Of a DNA stretch of 64,000 bases, positions 10,751 to 21,460 are shown in pieces; the stretch's first letter is position 1; the number at the start of each line of letters is the position of its first letter. The stretch spans positions 268,266 through 332,265 of the forward strand of contig CAOLHI010001803.1 of the NCBI GenBank assembly GCA_948474755.1. The letters are read 5' to 3'. This DNA is from Ctenosaura bakeri (taxonomy: Eukaryota > Chordata > Lepidosauria > Squamata > Iguanidae). The position numbers and the translations under genes were made by a program. The notes under the pieces are model-generated. The model worked only from the letters and a program-made list of their open reading frames with translations. It was not told the origin of the DNA and did not search any database.

Positions 10751-11299
10751 AGCACTGCACAGAAGAATGCAATGGTATGTCTCTTATCTTGAAAACCCCA
10801 GGACTGATCTTGACTCTACTCAGGGCAAAATTACAGCCTCCCAACCATCTTGTGCAGGACGTCGCCTGCCCTGTCCAGCCGTTGCATCCTTAGCTTCCTT
10901 GTTCATCCAGCCCTTCGTGAAATAACCTTTGCCGACGTTCACTGGGGCTCTCTGACTGGTTATTCAGCAAGCGGTGGAAAACTACTCACGTCGGCTGTCG
11001 TTTTCTTCAGCGCGTTTTAAGGACAAGCAGTAGCCAGCAGATGACAAGCGACAGACCCATTACCAACTCATTTCACGGGGCTGGAATATTAATGTGATTT
11101 ATGGGACAAAATAGCCAAACAATGTGATCTTGGGCAGAAAAAGAGGCGTGAATGTGATACGGAGGAGACTGTGGGCTCCACATTAAGCACAAATACAGGA
11201 GAAAGGCATCGTGGTTTCAAATCTCCACATCAATCAATGCACTGATTTTTTTAAAAAAAAGAACACCTAAAAACCTAAGGATCCTAGAAAAGAAGGTGA
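10751..11299. other. no recognised feature
   Basis: No repeat, gene or RNA recognised. Confidence 0.45.
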
Positions 11300-11820
11300 T
11301 TAAGAATAATCATTCATTCAATTGGAATGTCGGGTACGATTTGATGTATGGCGCTGGAGAAAATTCAACAGATACCATGGACTGCTAAAAATCAAGGCTG
11401 AACTCTGTAGAAGCAAAGATGACTGAGGCCATTTCCGCACTAGCCTGTTATAGCGTGATGATTCCACTTTCAACATCCTCTGGAATCCTGGAATCTGGCC
11501 GGCCCCTCCCGAAACTGCAAACCCCGGGATTCCAGAGGATGTTGAAAGAGGAATCATCGCACTATAACAGGCTAGTGCGGAAATGGCCTAAGCTGAGGCT
11601 GTCATACTTTGGGTATATCATGAAACAACACGACACAAAAAGCAGATAATGCTGGGTAAAATAGAAGGCAGTAGGAAAAGAGGAAGAGTGCACTTCAACT
11701 AGATTTATTTCATCAAGGAAGCCACGGATGCCCTGAATCTGGAAGATGAGTGGGGGCACTTGGATGTCATTCATAAGGTCGCCATGAATCAAAGCTGTCT
11801 TGACTGGCAATTTGCAACAA
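11300..11820 (+). mobile_element. Bov-B/RTE LINE 3' end, split by MITE
   Basis: The words ATACCATGGACTGC, GAAGGCAGTAGGAAAAGAGG, TCATCAAGGAAGCCACGGAT and AGGTCGCCATGAATCAAAGC follow the Bov-B 3' region. A family A palindrome at 11427-11588 interrupts it. Coding frames are decayed. Confidence 0.75.
11427..11588. mobile_element. Palindromic MITE family A, copy 4
   Basis: GGCCATTTCCGCACTAGCCT to GGCTAGTGCGGAAATGGCC. The left arm lacks about 18 bp near the centre. The flanks TGA and TAA fit a TNA duplication with one change. It lies inside the Bov-B fragment. Confidence 0.9.
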
Positions 11821-12014
11821 CTGGCAATTAGCAACAAATTTTGATGCTGACTTGAGAGCAGTTAGCAACAACAATGAAGTTGGGACTAACTCCTCAACTG
11901 CGAAGCAAACGATAATTCGAAAATGAAAAGGAATTTTCAGCTTTCCTACAAATATGAACATCAGAAAAAGTTTATAAATATTGTTGTACAGAAGTACTAC
12001 CTTCATTTCAACTA

Positions 12015-12085
12015 TATATAAATAGTTGAAATAAATAATAATCATAAATAAATAACTTTAAATAAATTTAAAATAAATAACTTTT
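12015..12085. repeat. AAATAA-rich low-complexity tract
   Basis: Repeated AAATAA and ATAAATAA words only. Confidence 0.8.
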
Positions 12086-12154
12086 CTGATAAGCCATGTC
12101 GTCTTGTACGTTCCAATGCAATAGCCTCTGTTTGGTCACTTCTGGGGAAAGTTC

Positions 12155-12670
12155 ACAGAGTCGTAGAATCTTAGGCCATTTCCGCCCTACACTGTTATAG
12201 TGCTATTATTCCACTTTCAACATCCTATGGAATTCTGGGGTTTGTAGCTTCCTGAGGCCAAAGAGTTCTCTGGCTGACAAGTCTCAATGCCCCTCCCAGG
12301 CTTTCATAGCATGTGGAAAGTGGAATAATAGCACTAAAACAATGTAGTGCAGAAATGTCTATAGTGTTAGAAGGGCTAAAAGGGCCATCTAATGCAACTC
12401 CCACCATGCAGGAATACCAGCTAAAGCACTTCTAAAAGATTTCCATCCAACCTCTCTTTAAAGACTTTCAAAGAAGGAGAGTCTACCATTCTCTGAGCCA
12501 GCCTATTCCATTGTCAAACAGTTCTTATGGTAAAGAATTTCTTCCTTATGTTTGGTTAGAATCTCCTTTCTTGTTATCTGAATCCATGGGTTCTCATTCT
12601 AGTCTCTGGAGCAGCAGAACATAAGCTTGCTCCATTTTCTACATCTTCTACATGACATCCCTTCAGATTT
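12155..12670 (-). mobile_element. CR1 3' end, split by MITE
   Basis: The minus-strand CR1 terminus (AGAGTCGTAGAATC) is interrupted at 12174-12359 by a family A element. It then continues with CACCATGCAGGAATACCAGC and GTCTCTGGAGCAGCAG to GACATCCCTTCAGATTT. At that point the CR1 stops abruptly where the anomalous region begins. The next expected CR1 segment appears at 17672. Confidence 0.8.
12174..12359. mobile_element. Family A MITE, asymmetric subtype
   Basis: The termini match family A, but the centre is not palindromic: it carries CTGAGGCCAAAGAGTTCTCT and GGCTGACAAGTC. Similar centres occur in the copies at 32358, 48538 and 62384. This looks like the ancestral form of the family. Confidence 0.85.
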
Positions 12671-14275
12671 CCCAGGGGGAAAGAGGCCCCGAGGAAAAAG
12701 CGGGCCCTTGAGACGTCCTAGACCGGGGTTTTCAGTTTCACAGGCTGGTTTTTTGGTGCTTGAGTCCCCCTTTTTTTTGCTGTGCTTGGGGGCCCCTTGC
12801 CCCTTGTTTTTCCTGCTAAATTGGGGTTTTCTTTCCTTTCTGACTGCCTGGCCCTGGGCTCTGCCTCAATTTACACCGTTCTTTAACTCAGAGAGGGGAG
12901 GAGGCAAACTGGGGTAGGGCTTTTAAAACCAGAGGTTACCAAACGGCCCTCTAAGCTCATTTTTTTCCCAGAGGAAAGAGCAGTAGTGGAAAGGGCTGGG
13001 CCTTTTTACAAGCGTCCTAGACCAGGTGTGTGGCACCAAAAAGGCCCATGCAATTCTTGGCTGTAGCTTGTTTGGTGCTGTCAGGGGGCCTGGCTTACTT
13101 TTTGGTTAATTCTTGAATATTGTTTCTGGGGACCCTGGCCGTGGGCTCTGGTCACAGTCTGGGGCAACCAGAGGAGGGACCAAGGGAAGGGGGGGAGGAA
13201 ACCCTTTTGAGGATAGCTTAAAACCTATGTTTGCTGCGGAGGTTTGGGGGCATTGCCATCTTTAAATTTTGAAGGGGTGCCCTGGAGGGACTCTCTGTTT
13301 TTTTCCAGGATGGAAGGAGATGGAGCTGCAAGCAGTCCCCCTGTAACCTCGGGCACTTCCTTTCACGCTGCCACAAGAGGTTCTCGGGGTGACCCTTTGG
13401 GGGTTTAAGCAAGGGCCCAATAACCTTTCTGGGGTAGTTAAGGTTCGCCAGGGAGGAGGCACTGAATGCCCCTGGTATCTTCCAATCTACATTTAGGGAA
13501 GTGGGGGAGTTCTTGGAACAAAAGAATGATAAAAGAGCGAAAAACGGAGGGGCCCTTTTTTTCCCGATCAGAAGTCACCACATTTGCCAGGTCCAGGAAT
13601 TTGGGCCAATGTCCAATGTTCTAAATTAACCAGAAGGTAACACATCTCTTCATTTTTCACTCTGCTTCGAATTTACTTGGCCTTTGAAAATGAGGAGGAA
13701 CGGGAAATTAAAAACATAAATATGTGGAATATGAAATCAAACTTCAGACAAAGGGACAAAACCAGCACTCCCAAAAACCTAAACAGGGAAAATTTCCCCA
13801 AGGCAAAACCTTAGTAGAACAGGTTTTTGGAAAGATCCAGAAAACAAGGTCTTTAGGAGGCAAGATCTTTCTGGTTGTTTGGTTGAAACTTCTATTATCT
13901 AAGAAAGGGAAAATGAAAAAGAAAATGCATGTTAAAACATTACAAGCTTTAAATCGAGAAGACTGTTTTTCCTGGGGCCAAGGGTCAACCACATAACGAG
14001 AGCGCTAAAAACCAGGGCTAGTCAAACCCACTGGGGCATAAGCCCCTCAAGGGTTCATGTGGGAACCCAATGACACTGCGAGGGGCCAGGGTTTAAACCC
14101 TGCTTTTGCAAAGGAATACGTTGCGTTTGGAGGGAAACCCAGTTAACCTTGCCCCTGTCCAGGTTTGGTCATTTCGTTCTCCCCCCTCCCCTGTTCTCAG
14201 TTATACGGCGCAAAAGAGTTCAAAGGGCAAAAGTAGAGGTCAACAAATTAAGCACCAAAGGGCCCGACCAGACAA
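12671..14275. other. Corrupted, shortened duplicate of 17.7-19.8 kb; probable assembly artefact
   Basis: From about 12830 the order of short matches follows 17737-19765 without rearrangement. Examples: ATGCAATTCTTGGCTGTA at 13049 and 18064; GAGGATAG at 13210 and 18271; AATAACC in a CR1 context at 13419 and 18565; AATTAAAAACATAAA at 13706 and 18932; CAAGGGTTCAT at 14049 and 19429; GCAAAAGTAG at 14227 and 19707. It is about 29% shorter than its partner and full of expanded homopolymers. The part before 12830 is less certain. Frames inside (12627-12917, 13724-13996, 14106-14405) should not be read as genes. Confidence 0.75.
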
Positions 14276-14590
14276 GGTTGGGTTTTTGGAACATGGCCTA
14301 ATTTCCATGAACATGGGCTTCTGGCAAGGGATGGGCTGCACCTCACAAAACTGGGCAGGAATGTTTTTGCAAACAGTCTTGCAAGGAAGATTAAGAGGTC
14401 TTTAAACTAAGATCCACTGGGGAGGGAGACAAATATTCAGGGCAAGGACTCAGAGAACACAGGGGGAAAAGGCCCAAATGATACTGGACAAGTAGTACAA
14501 GCGGCCAATGGCGGGAGGAGTAGAAACAATAGTACAGGACTTGCAGGAAGGGCCTGGGGACTTAAGTGTCTCTACACTAATGCAAGGAGT

Positions 14591-15370
14591 ATGGGAAACA
14601 AGCAGGATGAGCTTGTACTCCTAGTACAAGAAAATAAATACGATTTGATAGGCATCACTGAGACCTGGTGGGATGAGTCTCATGATTGGAATATAGGAAT
14701 AGAGGGGTATAGCCTATTTTGTAAAAATAGACCAAACAAGAAAGGAGGAGGAGTAGCCTTGTATGTCAAGGATGTTTTCACCTGTGAAGAGATCCTGGGC
14801 TTAAACCCAGAAAGCCAGGTAGAGAGCATTTGGGTAAGAATTAAGGCAGCGAGAAACAATAGGGATATTCTGGTGGGGGTTTACTACAGACCTCCAACCC
14901 AGGCTGAGGACTTGGATGACGCCTTCCTCAACCAAATGACTGAACATTCAAAGAGGAGAGATACAGTAATAATAGGAGATTTCAATTACCCAGATATATG
15001 CTGGCAGTCAAACTCTGCCAAGACAGCAAGGTCCAGCAAGTTTCTTGCTTGTCTTGCAGACAACTTCATGGTCCAGAAGGTGGAAGAGGCCACAAGGGGA
15101 TCAAATATTCTAGATCTGGTCTTGACCAACAGGGATGACCTTGTGAATGAGGTAGAAGTGGTTGGATCTTTAGGGGGGAGTGACCATGCCCTGTTGGAAT
15201 TTAGCATTCAGTGGGAAGGAGAAGATAAGGGTAGCCAGACACTCGTCTTAGATTTTAAAAAAGCGGACTTCTGTAAACTTAGGGAGCTGCTGGCTGGAAT
15301 TCCGTGGTCAGGAATAGTGAAAGGGAAAGGAGTTCAGGAGGCATGGGAGTTCCTTAAAAGGAGATACTGA
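14591..15370 (+). pseudogene. CR1 ORF2 part 1: apurinic-type endonuclease
   Basis: The 259-codon frame is the DNase I/APE-like endonuclease that nicks target DNA to prime CR1 insertion. Recognisable blocks are ITETWW (residues 22-27, with the catalytic Glu), VYYRPP (97-102), GDFNYP (129-134), LDLVLTN (174-180) and SDHALLEF (197-204, with the Asp-His pair). All key residues look intact. A stop at 15368 cuts it from the rest of ORF2, which continues in another frame. The first Met used is internal to ORF2, whose real start should lie upstream. It is a domain of a broken retrotransposon, not a host gene. Confidence 0.88.
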
Positions 15371-15812
15371 CGGCACAGTCTAAAACTGTGCCAATAAGGA
15401 GGAAAAATGGAAGGCATCTGAAGAAACCAGAATGGTTGACTAAAGAACTCTCAGCTGAGCTAAGAGTTAAGAGAAACACGTATAGGAAATGGAAGAAGGG
15501 GAAACCACCAAAGAAGAATTTAAGCAAGTAGCCAGGAGATGTAGGGAGGAGGTCAGAAAGGCTAAAGCACAGAACGAACTTAGGCTGGCCAGAGACATTA
15601 AAAACAATAAAAAGGGTTTTTTTAAATATGTCCGCAGCAAAAGGAAAAAGAAGGAGACAGTAGGGTCCTACGCAGAGAAGATGGCGAATTACTCACAGGG
15701 GGGAGAGAAAAGGCAGAGCTACTTAACACCTTCTTTGCCTCCGTATTTTCCCAGAAGGATACAAGCACTCAACCTGGCGGTAGGGGAGCAGGGGAGGGAG
15801 CAGAGGAAATGA
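15371..15812 (+). pseudogene. CR1 ORF2 part 2: basic linker
   Basis: In a different frame from both neighbours, the clear part at 15489-15812 encodes a Lys/Arg-rich helix-like linker. It contains [19 protein letters not shown], the expected segment between CR1 endonuclease and reverse transcriptase. At least one frameshift lies on each side, near 15370 and 15690-15810. It shows no enzymatic motif of its own. Confidence 0.75.
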
Positions 15813-16738
15813 GGCACTTAATAAGTAGAGAGGTGGTACAGGAATACCTGGCCGCATTGGATGAATTCAAGTCTCCAGGGCCAGATGAATTGCATCCTAG
15901 GATATTAAAAGAGCTGGCAGAGGTCATTTCGGAACCGCTTGCTATAATTTTTGAGAAATCTTGGAGGACAGGAGAAGTTCCAGCAGATTGGAAGAGAGCA
16001 AATGTTATCCCCATCTTCAAGAAGGGAAAGAAAGAGGACCCAAATAATTATCGCCCAGTCAGCCTGACATCGGTACCCGGAAAGATCCTGGAGCAGATCA
16101 TTAAGCGTTCAGTTTCTAATCATTTAGAAAACAACGCAATAATCACGAGAAGTCAACATGGATTTCTCAAAAATAAGTCATGCCAGACTAATCTGATCTC
16201 TTTTTATGATAGAGTTACTAGCTTGATAGATGAAGGGAATGCTGTGGATGTAGCATATCTCGATTTCAGTAAGGCCTTTGACAAAGTTCCCCATGACATT
16301 CTTGCATCGAAGCTAGTAAAATGTGGGCTAGACAGGGCTACTGTTAATTGGATATGTAATTGGTTGACCGACCGAACCCAACGGGTGATCACGGATGGCT
16401 GCTTTTCATCCTGGAGAGAAGTGACTAGTGGGGTGCCACAAGGTTCTGTCCTGGGCCCAGTGCTGTTCAATATTTTTATCAATGACTTAGATGAAGGAAT
16501 AGAGGGCATGCTCATCAAATTTGCAGATGACACCAAATTGGGAGGGGTTGCTAATATGCCAGAGGACAGGATCAAAATTCAAAATGACCTGGATAGATTG
16601 GAGAGCTGGGCCAGGGCGAACAAAATGAAATTCAACAGAGAGAAATGTAAGGTCCTACACTTAGGCAGAAATAATGGAATACAGAAATATAGGATGGGGA
16701 CACGTGGCTGGATAGCAGTACGTGTGAAAGGGATCTAG
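15809..16738 (+). pseudogene. CR1 ORF2 part 3: reverse transcriptase
   Basis: This 309-codon frame holds the RT core: KSPGPDE (21-27), NYRPVSL (80-86), [10 protein letters not shown] (116-125), LDFSKAFD (151-158, first catalytic Asp), [10 protein letters not shown] (208-217) and FADD (238-241, catalytic Asp pair). The enzyme copies CR1 RNA at the nicked target in the nucleus. The motifs are intact. The frame fails at the C-terminus because a G run at about 16695 is one base short compared with the copies at 17956 and 49560, giving a shifted tail and a stop at 16736. Confidence 0.9.
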
Positions 16739-17322
16739 GAGTCTTCATAGACCACAAGCTGAACATGAGTCAGCAGTGTGATGCGGCAGCCAAGAAAGCC
16801 AATGCAATTCTCGGCTGCATCAACAGGAGTATGGTGTCTAGATCGAGGGAGGTACTGGTACCACTCTACTCTGCTTTGGTTAGACCCCATCTTGAATACT
16901 GTGTCCAGTTCTGGGCACCCCAATTCAAGAAGGATATTGACAAGCTGGAGCAAGTCCAGAGGAGGGTGACCAAAATGGTGAGAGGCCTGGAAAACATGCC
17001 CTATGAGGATAGACTGAGAGAGCTGGGTATGTTTAGTCTGCAGAAAAGGAGGTTAAGAGGGGACATGATAGCCATGTTTAAATATTTGAAGGGATGCCAC
17101 GTAGAGGAAGGAGGGGGCTTGTTTTCTGCTGCTCCAGAAACCAGGACAAGGAGCAATGGATTCAAGCTGCAGGAAAGGAGATTCCACCTGAACCTCAGGA
17201 AGAACTTCCTGACAGTCAGGGCTGTCCGGCAGTGGAATCTGCTGCCTCGGAGAGTAGTGGAGTCTCCTACCTTGGAGGTTTTTAAGCAGAGGCTTGATGG
17301 CCATCTGTCGGGAGTGCTTTGA
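16739..17322 (+). pseudogene. CR1 ORF2 part 4: C-terminal region
   Basis: From 16765 the protein continues in the +1 frame with [40 protein letters not shown], and [20 protein letters not shown], ending HLSGVL just before the 3' UTR. This block is the part most often retained in truncated CR1 copies elsewhere in the window. Its exact biochemical role is not defined by a motif I can see. Confidence 0.85.
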
Positions 17323-17448
17323 GGGTGTTCCTGCATGACAGGGAGTTGGACTGGATGGCCCGTGTGGTCTCTTCCAACTCTACATTTCTATGATTCTATG
17401 ATTCTATGATTCTATGATTCTATGTTAAAGGATGGCTATCACATCCTG

Positions 17449-17542
17449 GGCCATTTCTGCACTGGACCATTATAGCGCGATGATTCCACTTGCAACATCC
17501 GATGGAATCCTGGGGTTTGCAGTTTCGGGAGGGGCCGGCTGG
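17449..17542. mobile_element. Palindromic MITE family A, left half only
   Basis: GGCCATTTCTGCACTGGACC runs to the central GGGAGGGGCCGGCTGG and stops. The following bases belong to a SINE. Confidence 0.85.
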
Positions 17543-17671
17543 TTCCCCACTTGGCCATAAAAACCCACTGGGTGACCTTGACCATGTCACACACCCTCAG
17601 CACCAGAAACCCCTGTGATAGGTTTGCTTTAGGGGTGCTCTGAAGCAGAAACAACTCGAAGGCACACAACA
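17543..17671 (+). mobile_element. tRNA-derived SINE, body and tail
   Basis: CCCACTTGGCCATAAAAACC, CCCACTGGGTGACCTTGACC and GAAGGCACACAACAATAAC match the SINE body. The head is missing and part of the body is deleted. Confidence 0.75.
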
Positions 17672-17830
17672 ATAACAGTCATGTCATCTCTCAATTTTCT
17701 CTCCTCCAAGCTCAACATACCCAGCTCAGAAGGTTTGCTTTCCCTACCTTTGATTGTCTTGGTCACCTTTCTCTGGACACAATCCAACTTCTCATTTCCT
17801 TCTTGAACATTCAGATTTGATTTGCACTGG
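17672..17830 (-). mobile_element. CR1 fragment, continuation of 12.2-12.7 kb copy
   Basis: Minus-strand CR1 sequence (CATACCCAGCTCAG, TTGGTCACCTTTCTCTGGAC) begins close to the point of the CR1 consensus where the copy at 12155-12670 stops. This supports the idea that the two were once adjacent. Confidence 0.6.
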
Positions 17831-17955
17831 GACCTATTTATTGGTCATTTTGGCAATCTGTGGTAATCATAGGGCTGAAATCCAGAGGTTAGTCCCAACT
17901 ACAGTGAACCCACTCAGTCAATGAAATTCATCTATGTGTTGTTGTCGTTATCCAC

Positions 17956-18669
17956 GTGGGGGACACGTGGCTGGATAGCAGTACGTGTGAAAGGGATCTA
18001 GGAGTCTTAATAGATCACAAGCTGAACATGAGTCAGCAGTGTGATGTGGCAGCCAAGAAAGCCAATGCAATTCTTGGCTGTATCAATGGGAGTATGGTGT
18101 CTAGATCGAGGCAGGTACTGGTACCACTCTACTCTGCTTTGGTTAGACCTCATCTTGAATACTGTGTCCAGTTCTGGGCACCCAGACTCAAGAAGGACAT
18201 GGTCAAGCTGGAGCAAGTCCAGAGGAGGGCAACCAAAATGGTAAGGGGCGTGGAAGCCATGAAGCCCTATGAGGATAGACTTAGACAGCTGGGTATGTTT
18301 AGTCTGCAGAAGAGAAGGTTAAGAGGGGACATGATAGCCATGTTTAAATATTTGAAGGGATGCCACGTCGAGGAGGGAGTGGGCTTGTTTTCTGCTGCTC
18401 CAGAGACTAGGACAAGGAGCAATGGATTCAAGCTGCAGGAAAGGAGATTCCACCTGAACCTCAGGAAGAACTTCCTGATGGTCACGGCTGTCCAGCAGTG
18501 GAATAGGCTGCCTCAGTGGAGTGTGGTGGATTCTCCTTCCTTGGAGGTTTTTAAGCAGAGGCCGAATAACCATTTACTGGGGGTGCTTTGAGTGTTTGTT
18601 CCTTCATGGCAGGAGGTTGGACTGGATGGCCCCTGTGCTCTCTTCCAACTCTACATTTCAGTGATTTGA
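17956..18669 (+). mobile_element. CR1 3' end with intact C-terminal frame
   Basis: It starts at the GGGGGACACGTGGCTGG point of ORF2 and runs to the 3' terminus. A single frame at 17956-18591 (211 codons) spans the whole C-terminal region without a stop. It differs from the 16.7-17.4 kb copy by scattered substitutions and carries a private variant, AGGCCGAATAACC. That variant is also recognisable in the anomalous stretch near 13410. Confidence 0.9.
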
Positions 18670-19559
18670 TTCAGTGGGTTTACTCTACTTGGAACCAACA
18701 GAATTATAAAAGAGGGTGGAAATAAGAGAGTTTTTCCCTTTTCTATCATGCCACAGAACGGCTCCAATTGATTCAACAGGTCCAGTGAATTGGGCCACTA
18801 TGTCCAATTGTTTCTAGATTAACAACAATTTATGATGTGAATACTTCTCAGTTCATTTATCTATTGTCTCTGCTTTCGAATTTTACTTTTCTAAACTGTT
18901 GCATAAACTGAGGTTCTCTGTGTACTGTGCAAATTAAAAACATAAAATATAAAGTGGAATATTGAAATCATAAAACAAGTCAGACAAAGGCAAGACAAAA
19001 CCAGCAGCTGCACACAATAAAAGCCAAAGCAGGGATAAAATGGTGCCAAATTCTAAAATCACTTAAAAAAAATTGGTTTCTGGAATGATCGGAAGAATAT
19101 AAAAGGTCTTCTTCACCTGCTGATGAAAAGACAATAGATCTACTCCTCTGTTAAATGTAATTTCCAATGCAGTTTACAAGAACAAGGCTATCTATCTATC
19201 TATTAGAATGAATATGATATAAATGATTAAATGACATGTTTAAAAATTCATTACTAAGTTAAAATGACAGAGACAATAGACATGTATTTTCCCTGGCACC
19301 GGAAAGATAGCAACATTGGCAGCAGGTAAGAAACTGCTCATTTTTAAAAAATGTTCAATCATTTTGTGGTTTTTTTTTTTTCTTGGTGCTAAAATGTTTG
19401 CTTTCTACTGAGAGCAGTGGCTCCCAATCAAGGGTTCATCATTGGGTCCATCATCCTTAGGCTGGTGAAGGGTGTTGTAGTACAACAGAACCTGAGGGAC
19501 CAGGCTTTGGAATTAGACCTTCTGCTTTTTTTCATAGTTTCTTGCAATACCCCCAAGTT
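18670..19559. other. Unassigned sequence (partner of 13.5-14.1 kb)
   Basis: No family recognised. A short (CTAT)n lies at 19192-19203. The interval matters as the clean counterpart of the corrupted duplicate upstream. Confidence 0.5.
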
Positions 19560-19831
19560 GCCCCAGTTTGGCAGGGTCAATCCCAGTTAATCCTCTGCCA
19601 TCTCATTTCCTTAGTTAGCTTTACAAGGTCCCAGTTTTTCTCTTCTCCTCTCACTTTCCCCTTTTGTTCTCAGCTTACTTCAGTCGCTGCAAACTGAGTT
19701 CAAACTGCAAAAGTAGCTTCCTCATAATTAAGACACCAATGGGCAGAAGAGGACAGGAGGGGGCAGAATCTTTAACGAAGGCATTATTTCAGTCACCAAC
19801 AGAATAAGGTGGAATCCTGCTCTTCACAATA

Positions 19832-20367
19832 GGCTCAGGTAAAAACTCCTCTGAACAAATCTTGCCAAGAAAACCCTGAAATAAGTTTGCCTTAGGGTCA
19901 CCGTAACTTGGGCCCTTTTCGCATGCTTTTTTTGTGTGCGAGTGCCCCTTGAGTGTCACATGAGTGGGAGCGTTGCTCCGTATGATGCACTCCCACTCGC
20001 ACGACGCTCACGAGGCTAAAGCGGGGTGCGCGCGCATTTTCTTATTTTCAGCTCTAAGCCGAAAATACTGCACACTCGCACAATGCTCGCGGCACCCTCA
20101 CGCACTTACCTGCGTGCGGTGCTTCGGTGAGCTGGGGCGGTCGTGTTTCCTTCCCCCAGCGCAGCCTACAGCTCCCAGACTGCGCTGCAGAAGGAAGGGG
20201 CAGGGCACAAGTGCGACAGTCACGCTACCAGGAAGCCGATGCGGGAGGCAAGAAGGGCTGTTGTGAGCGGCTCGTGTGAGTGGCTGCTCGCGCAAGCGCC
20301 GCTCCCCACTGCCGCAACGAGGTAAGGTGCAAAAAGGGCCTTGGAAACAACTTGAGGACATATAACA
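19832..20367 (+). mobile_element. tRNA-derived SINE remnant, split by MITE
   Basis: The SINE body CTCCTCTGAACAAATCTTGC and TTAGGGTCACCGTAACTTG precedes the MITE. TTGGAAACAACTTGAGGACA resumes immediately after it. Removing the MITE and one TTG restores the SINE consensus order. Confidence 0.85.
19911..20340. mobile_element. GC-rich multi-hairpin MITE family B, copy 2
   Basis: Left end GGCCCTTTTCGCA, right end GCAAAAAGGGCC, flanked by TTG on both sides as a 3-bp target duplication. This copy fixes the family termini because it sits inside a SINE of known sequence. It has strong CpG content and no coding capacity. Confidence 0.92.
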
Positions 20368-20559
20368 TCTTTATCATTGGCAACAAGTAGTTTGTACTCA
20401 ATTAACTCAGCAGGGTCAGCGCCGGGGAGAGGAGAGAAGGGAGCAGCATCTTGCCCTTCTCAGTAGTCGCAGGCAAAAGCAAACTGCTGCAGCCTCTCCT
20501 ATCTTGTGTGTTCTTATTCATTAATAACTTTTGCCCTATTGATCACATATTGATGTTAC

Positions 20560-21460
20560 CTGGTTGTTTCCATCTGTGAAATGTTGGGAGGGTATGCAGT
20601 GTGCATTCATAGTCTATTTGCCCAGTTGTGACAGCATTCTGGGGAGGGGTGGCTATCTGGAGTGGCACAGCAGCTTGGGAAGAGGTTGCCAGGCAATCAG
20701 AATAGCTCCTCAGGAAAGAAACCCAGCCCAGTAGAATGTGGGAGGGGCTGGTGGCTGATATATAAAGGCAAACATTGATTGTCATTTTGAGTCCTTCAGT
20801 GGGCGTTCTCACCAGAGAGAGCTCTGGATTAAAGTCCCCTGTCAGCCAGGGAGGGTGACTGTGTGGGAAGGGTTTAATTCTCAGGGAAAGCCTACAGGGA
20901 GGCAGAAGAGTAATTAAACTGTTATAGCAGCTGGTCAGAAAGTGTGACCTAGCTTTGCGGTTGAGTCTTTGGTGAGAGTGTAGCCAAAGGGCTGTTTATG
21001 ATACTTGTGCTGATATGAGGGTTTAAAGATATAAGGAAACTACCTAAAATAATAATAATAATAATAATAATATTTCTATCCTGCCTCTCCACATAGATCG
21101 AGGCGGCGAACAACATGAAATATATTATGCATTAAAAGACATTAAAGGACATTAAAAACATATCCAATCCTCCCCACCCACCAACCCACCGAAACCAACC
21201 CCTTAAAACACACAGCAATTAACAGCCCATCAATTACTATTAGCAAAGCAGCAAGACAATTGATGGGAAGCGATGGAAATGCTAGTCTTGAAAGGCCTGT
21301 CGGAAGAGATCAGTCTTAAAAGAACCGTATTAATTTTGACCTGCATATGAACGCCAATACTCTGTTCTTTATGTTATCTTAATAAATATTACAGTTTATT
21401 TTTACAAATACTGACTTGCCGAGTGGTATACAGTATTTAAAGCAACACAGAAAACACTAC
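20560..21460 (+). mobile_element. Possible LTR-like repeat, interrupted
   Basis: A TATA-like GATATATAAAGG lies at about 20757-20768, and an AATAAA at about 21381 is followed by T-rich sequence. A TAA-tailed retroposon interrupts it at 21046-21340. I could not define TG...CA ends or a target duplication, so this is tentative. Confidence 0.25.
21046..21340 (-). mobile_element. Retroposon with (TAA)n tail, minus strand
   Basis: It opens with (AAT)n at 21046-21073 and TATTTCTATCCTGCCTCTCC plus GATCGAGGCGGCGAACAAC, the same 3'-end module as the SINEs at 7071 and 7996. The remaining body differs. Confidence 0.6.

Larger units (their letters stand above)
14276..17424 (+). mobile_element. CR1 LINE, longest copy (5'-truncated)
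   Basis: It begins in the pre-ORF2 leader (AACATGGGCTTCTGGCAAGG), contains the complete ORF2 domain order endonuclease, linker, reverse transcriptase, C-terminal region, and ends in a (TATGATTC)n tail at 17388-17424. ORF1 and the 5' end are absent. Its left border coincides with the end of the anomalous stretch, so the true 5' flank is uncertain. Confidence 0.92.
19560..20525 (-). repeat. Unclassified repeat D, copy 1, interrupted
   Basis: Reverse-complement blocks match 24362-24660: CCCAGTTAATCC, GCAAACTG with AACTGCAAAAGTAG, and GGCAAAAGCAAACTGCTGCAG at 20472. A SINE remnant carrying a GC-rich MITE (about 19832-20367) splits it. Confidence 0.5.

Noticed and set aside
12627..12917. 96-codon frame in a Pro/Phe/Leu-rich stretch
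   Set aside because: It falls in the corrupted duplicate, where homopolymer errors create spurious frames.
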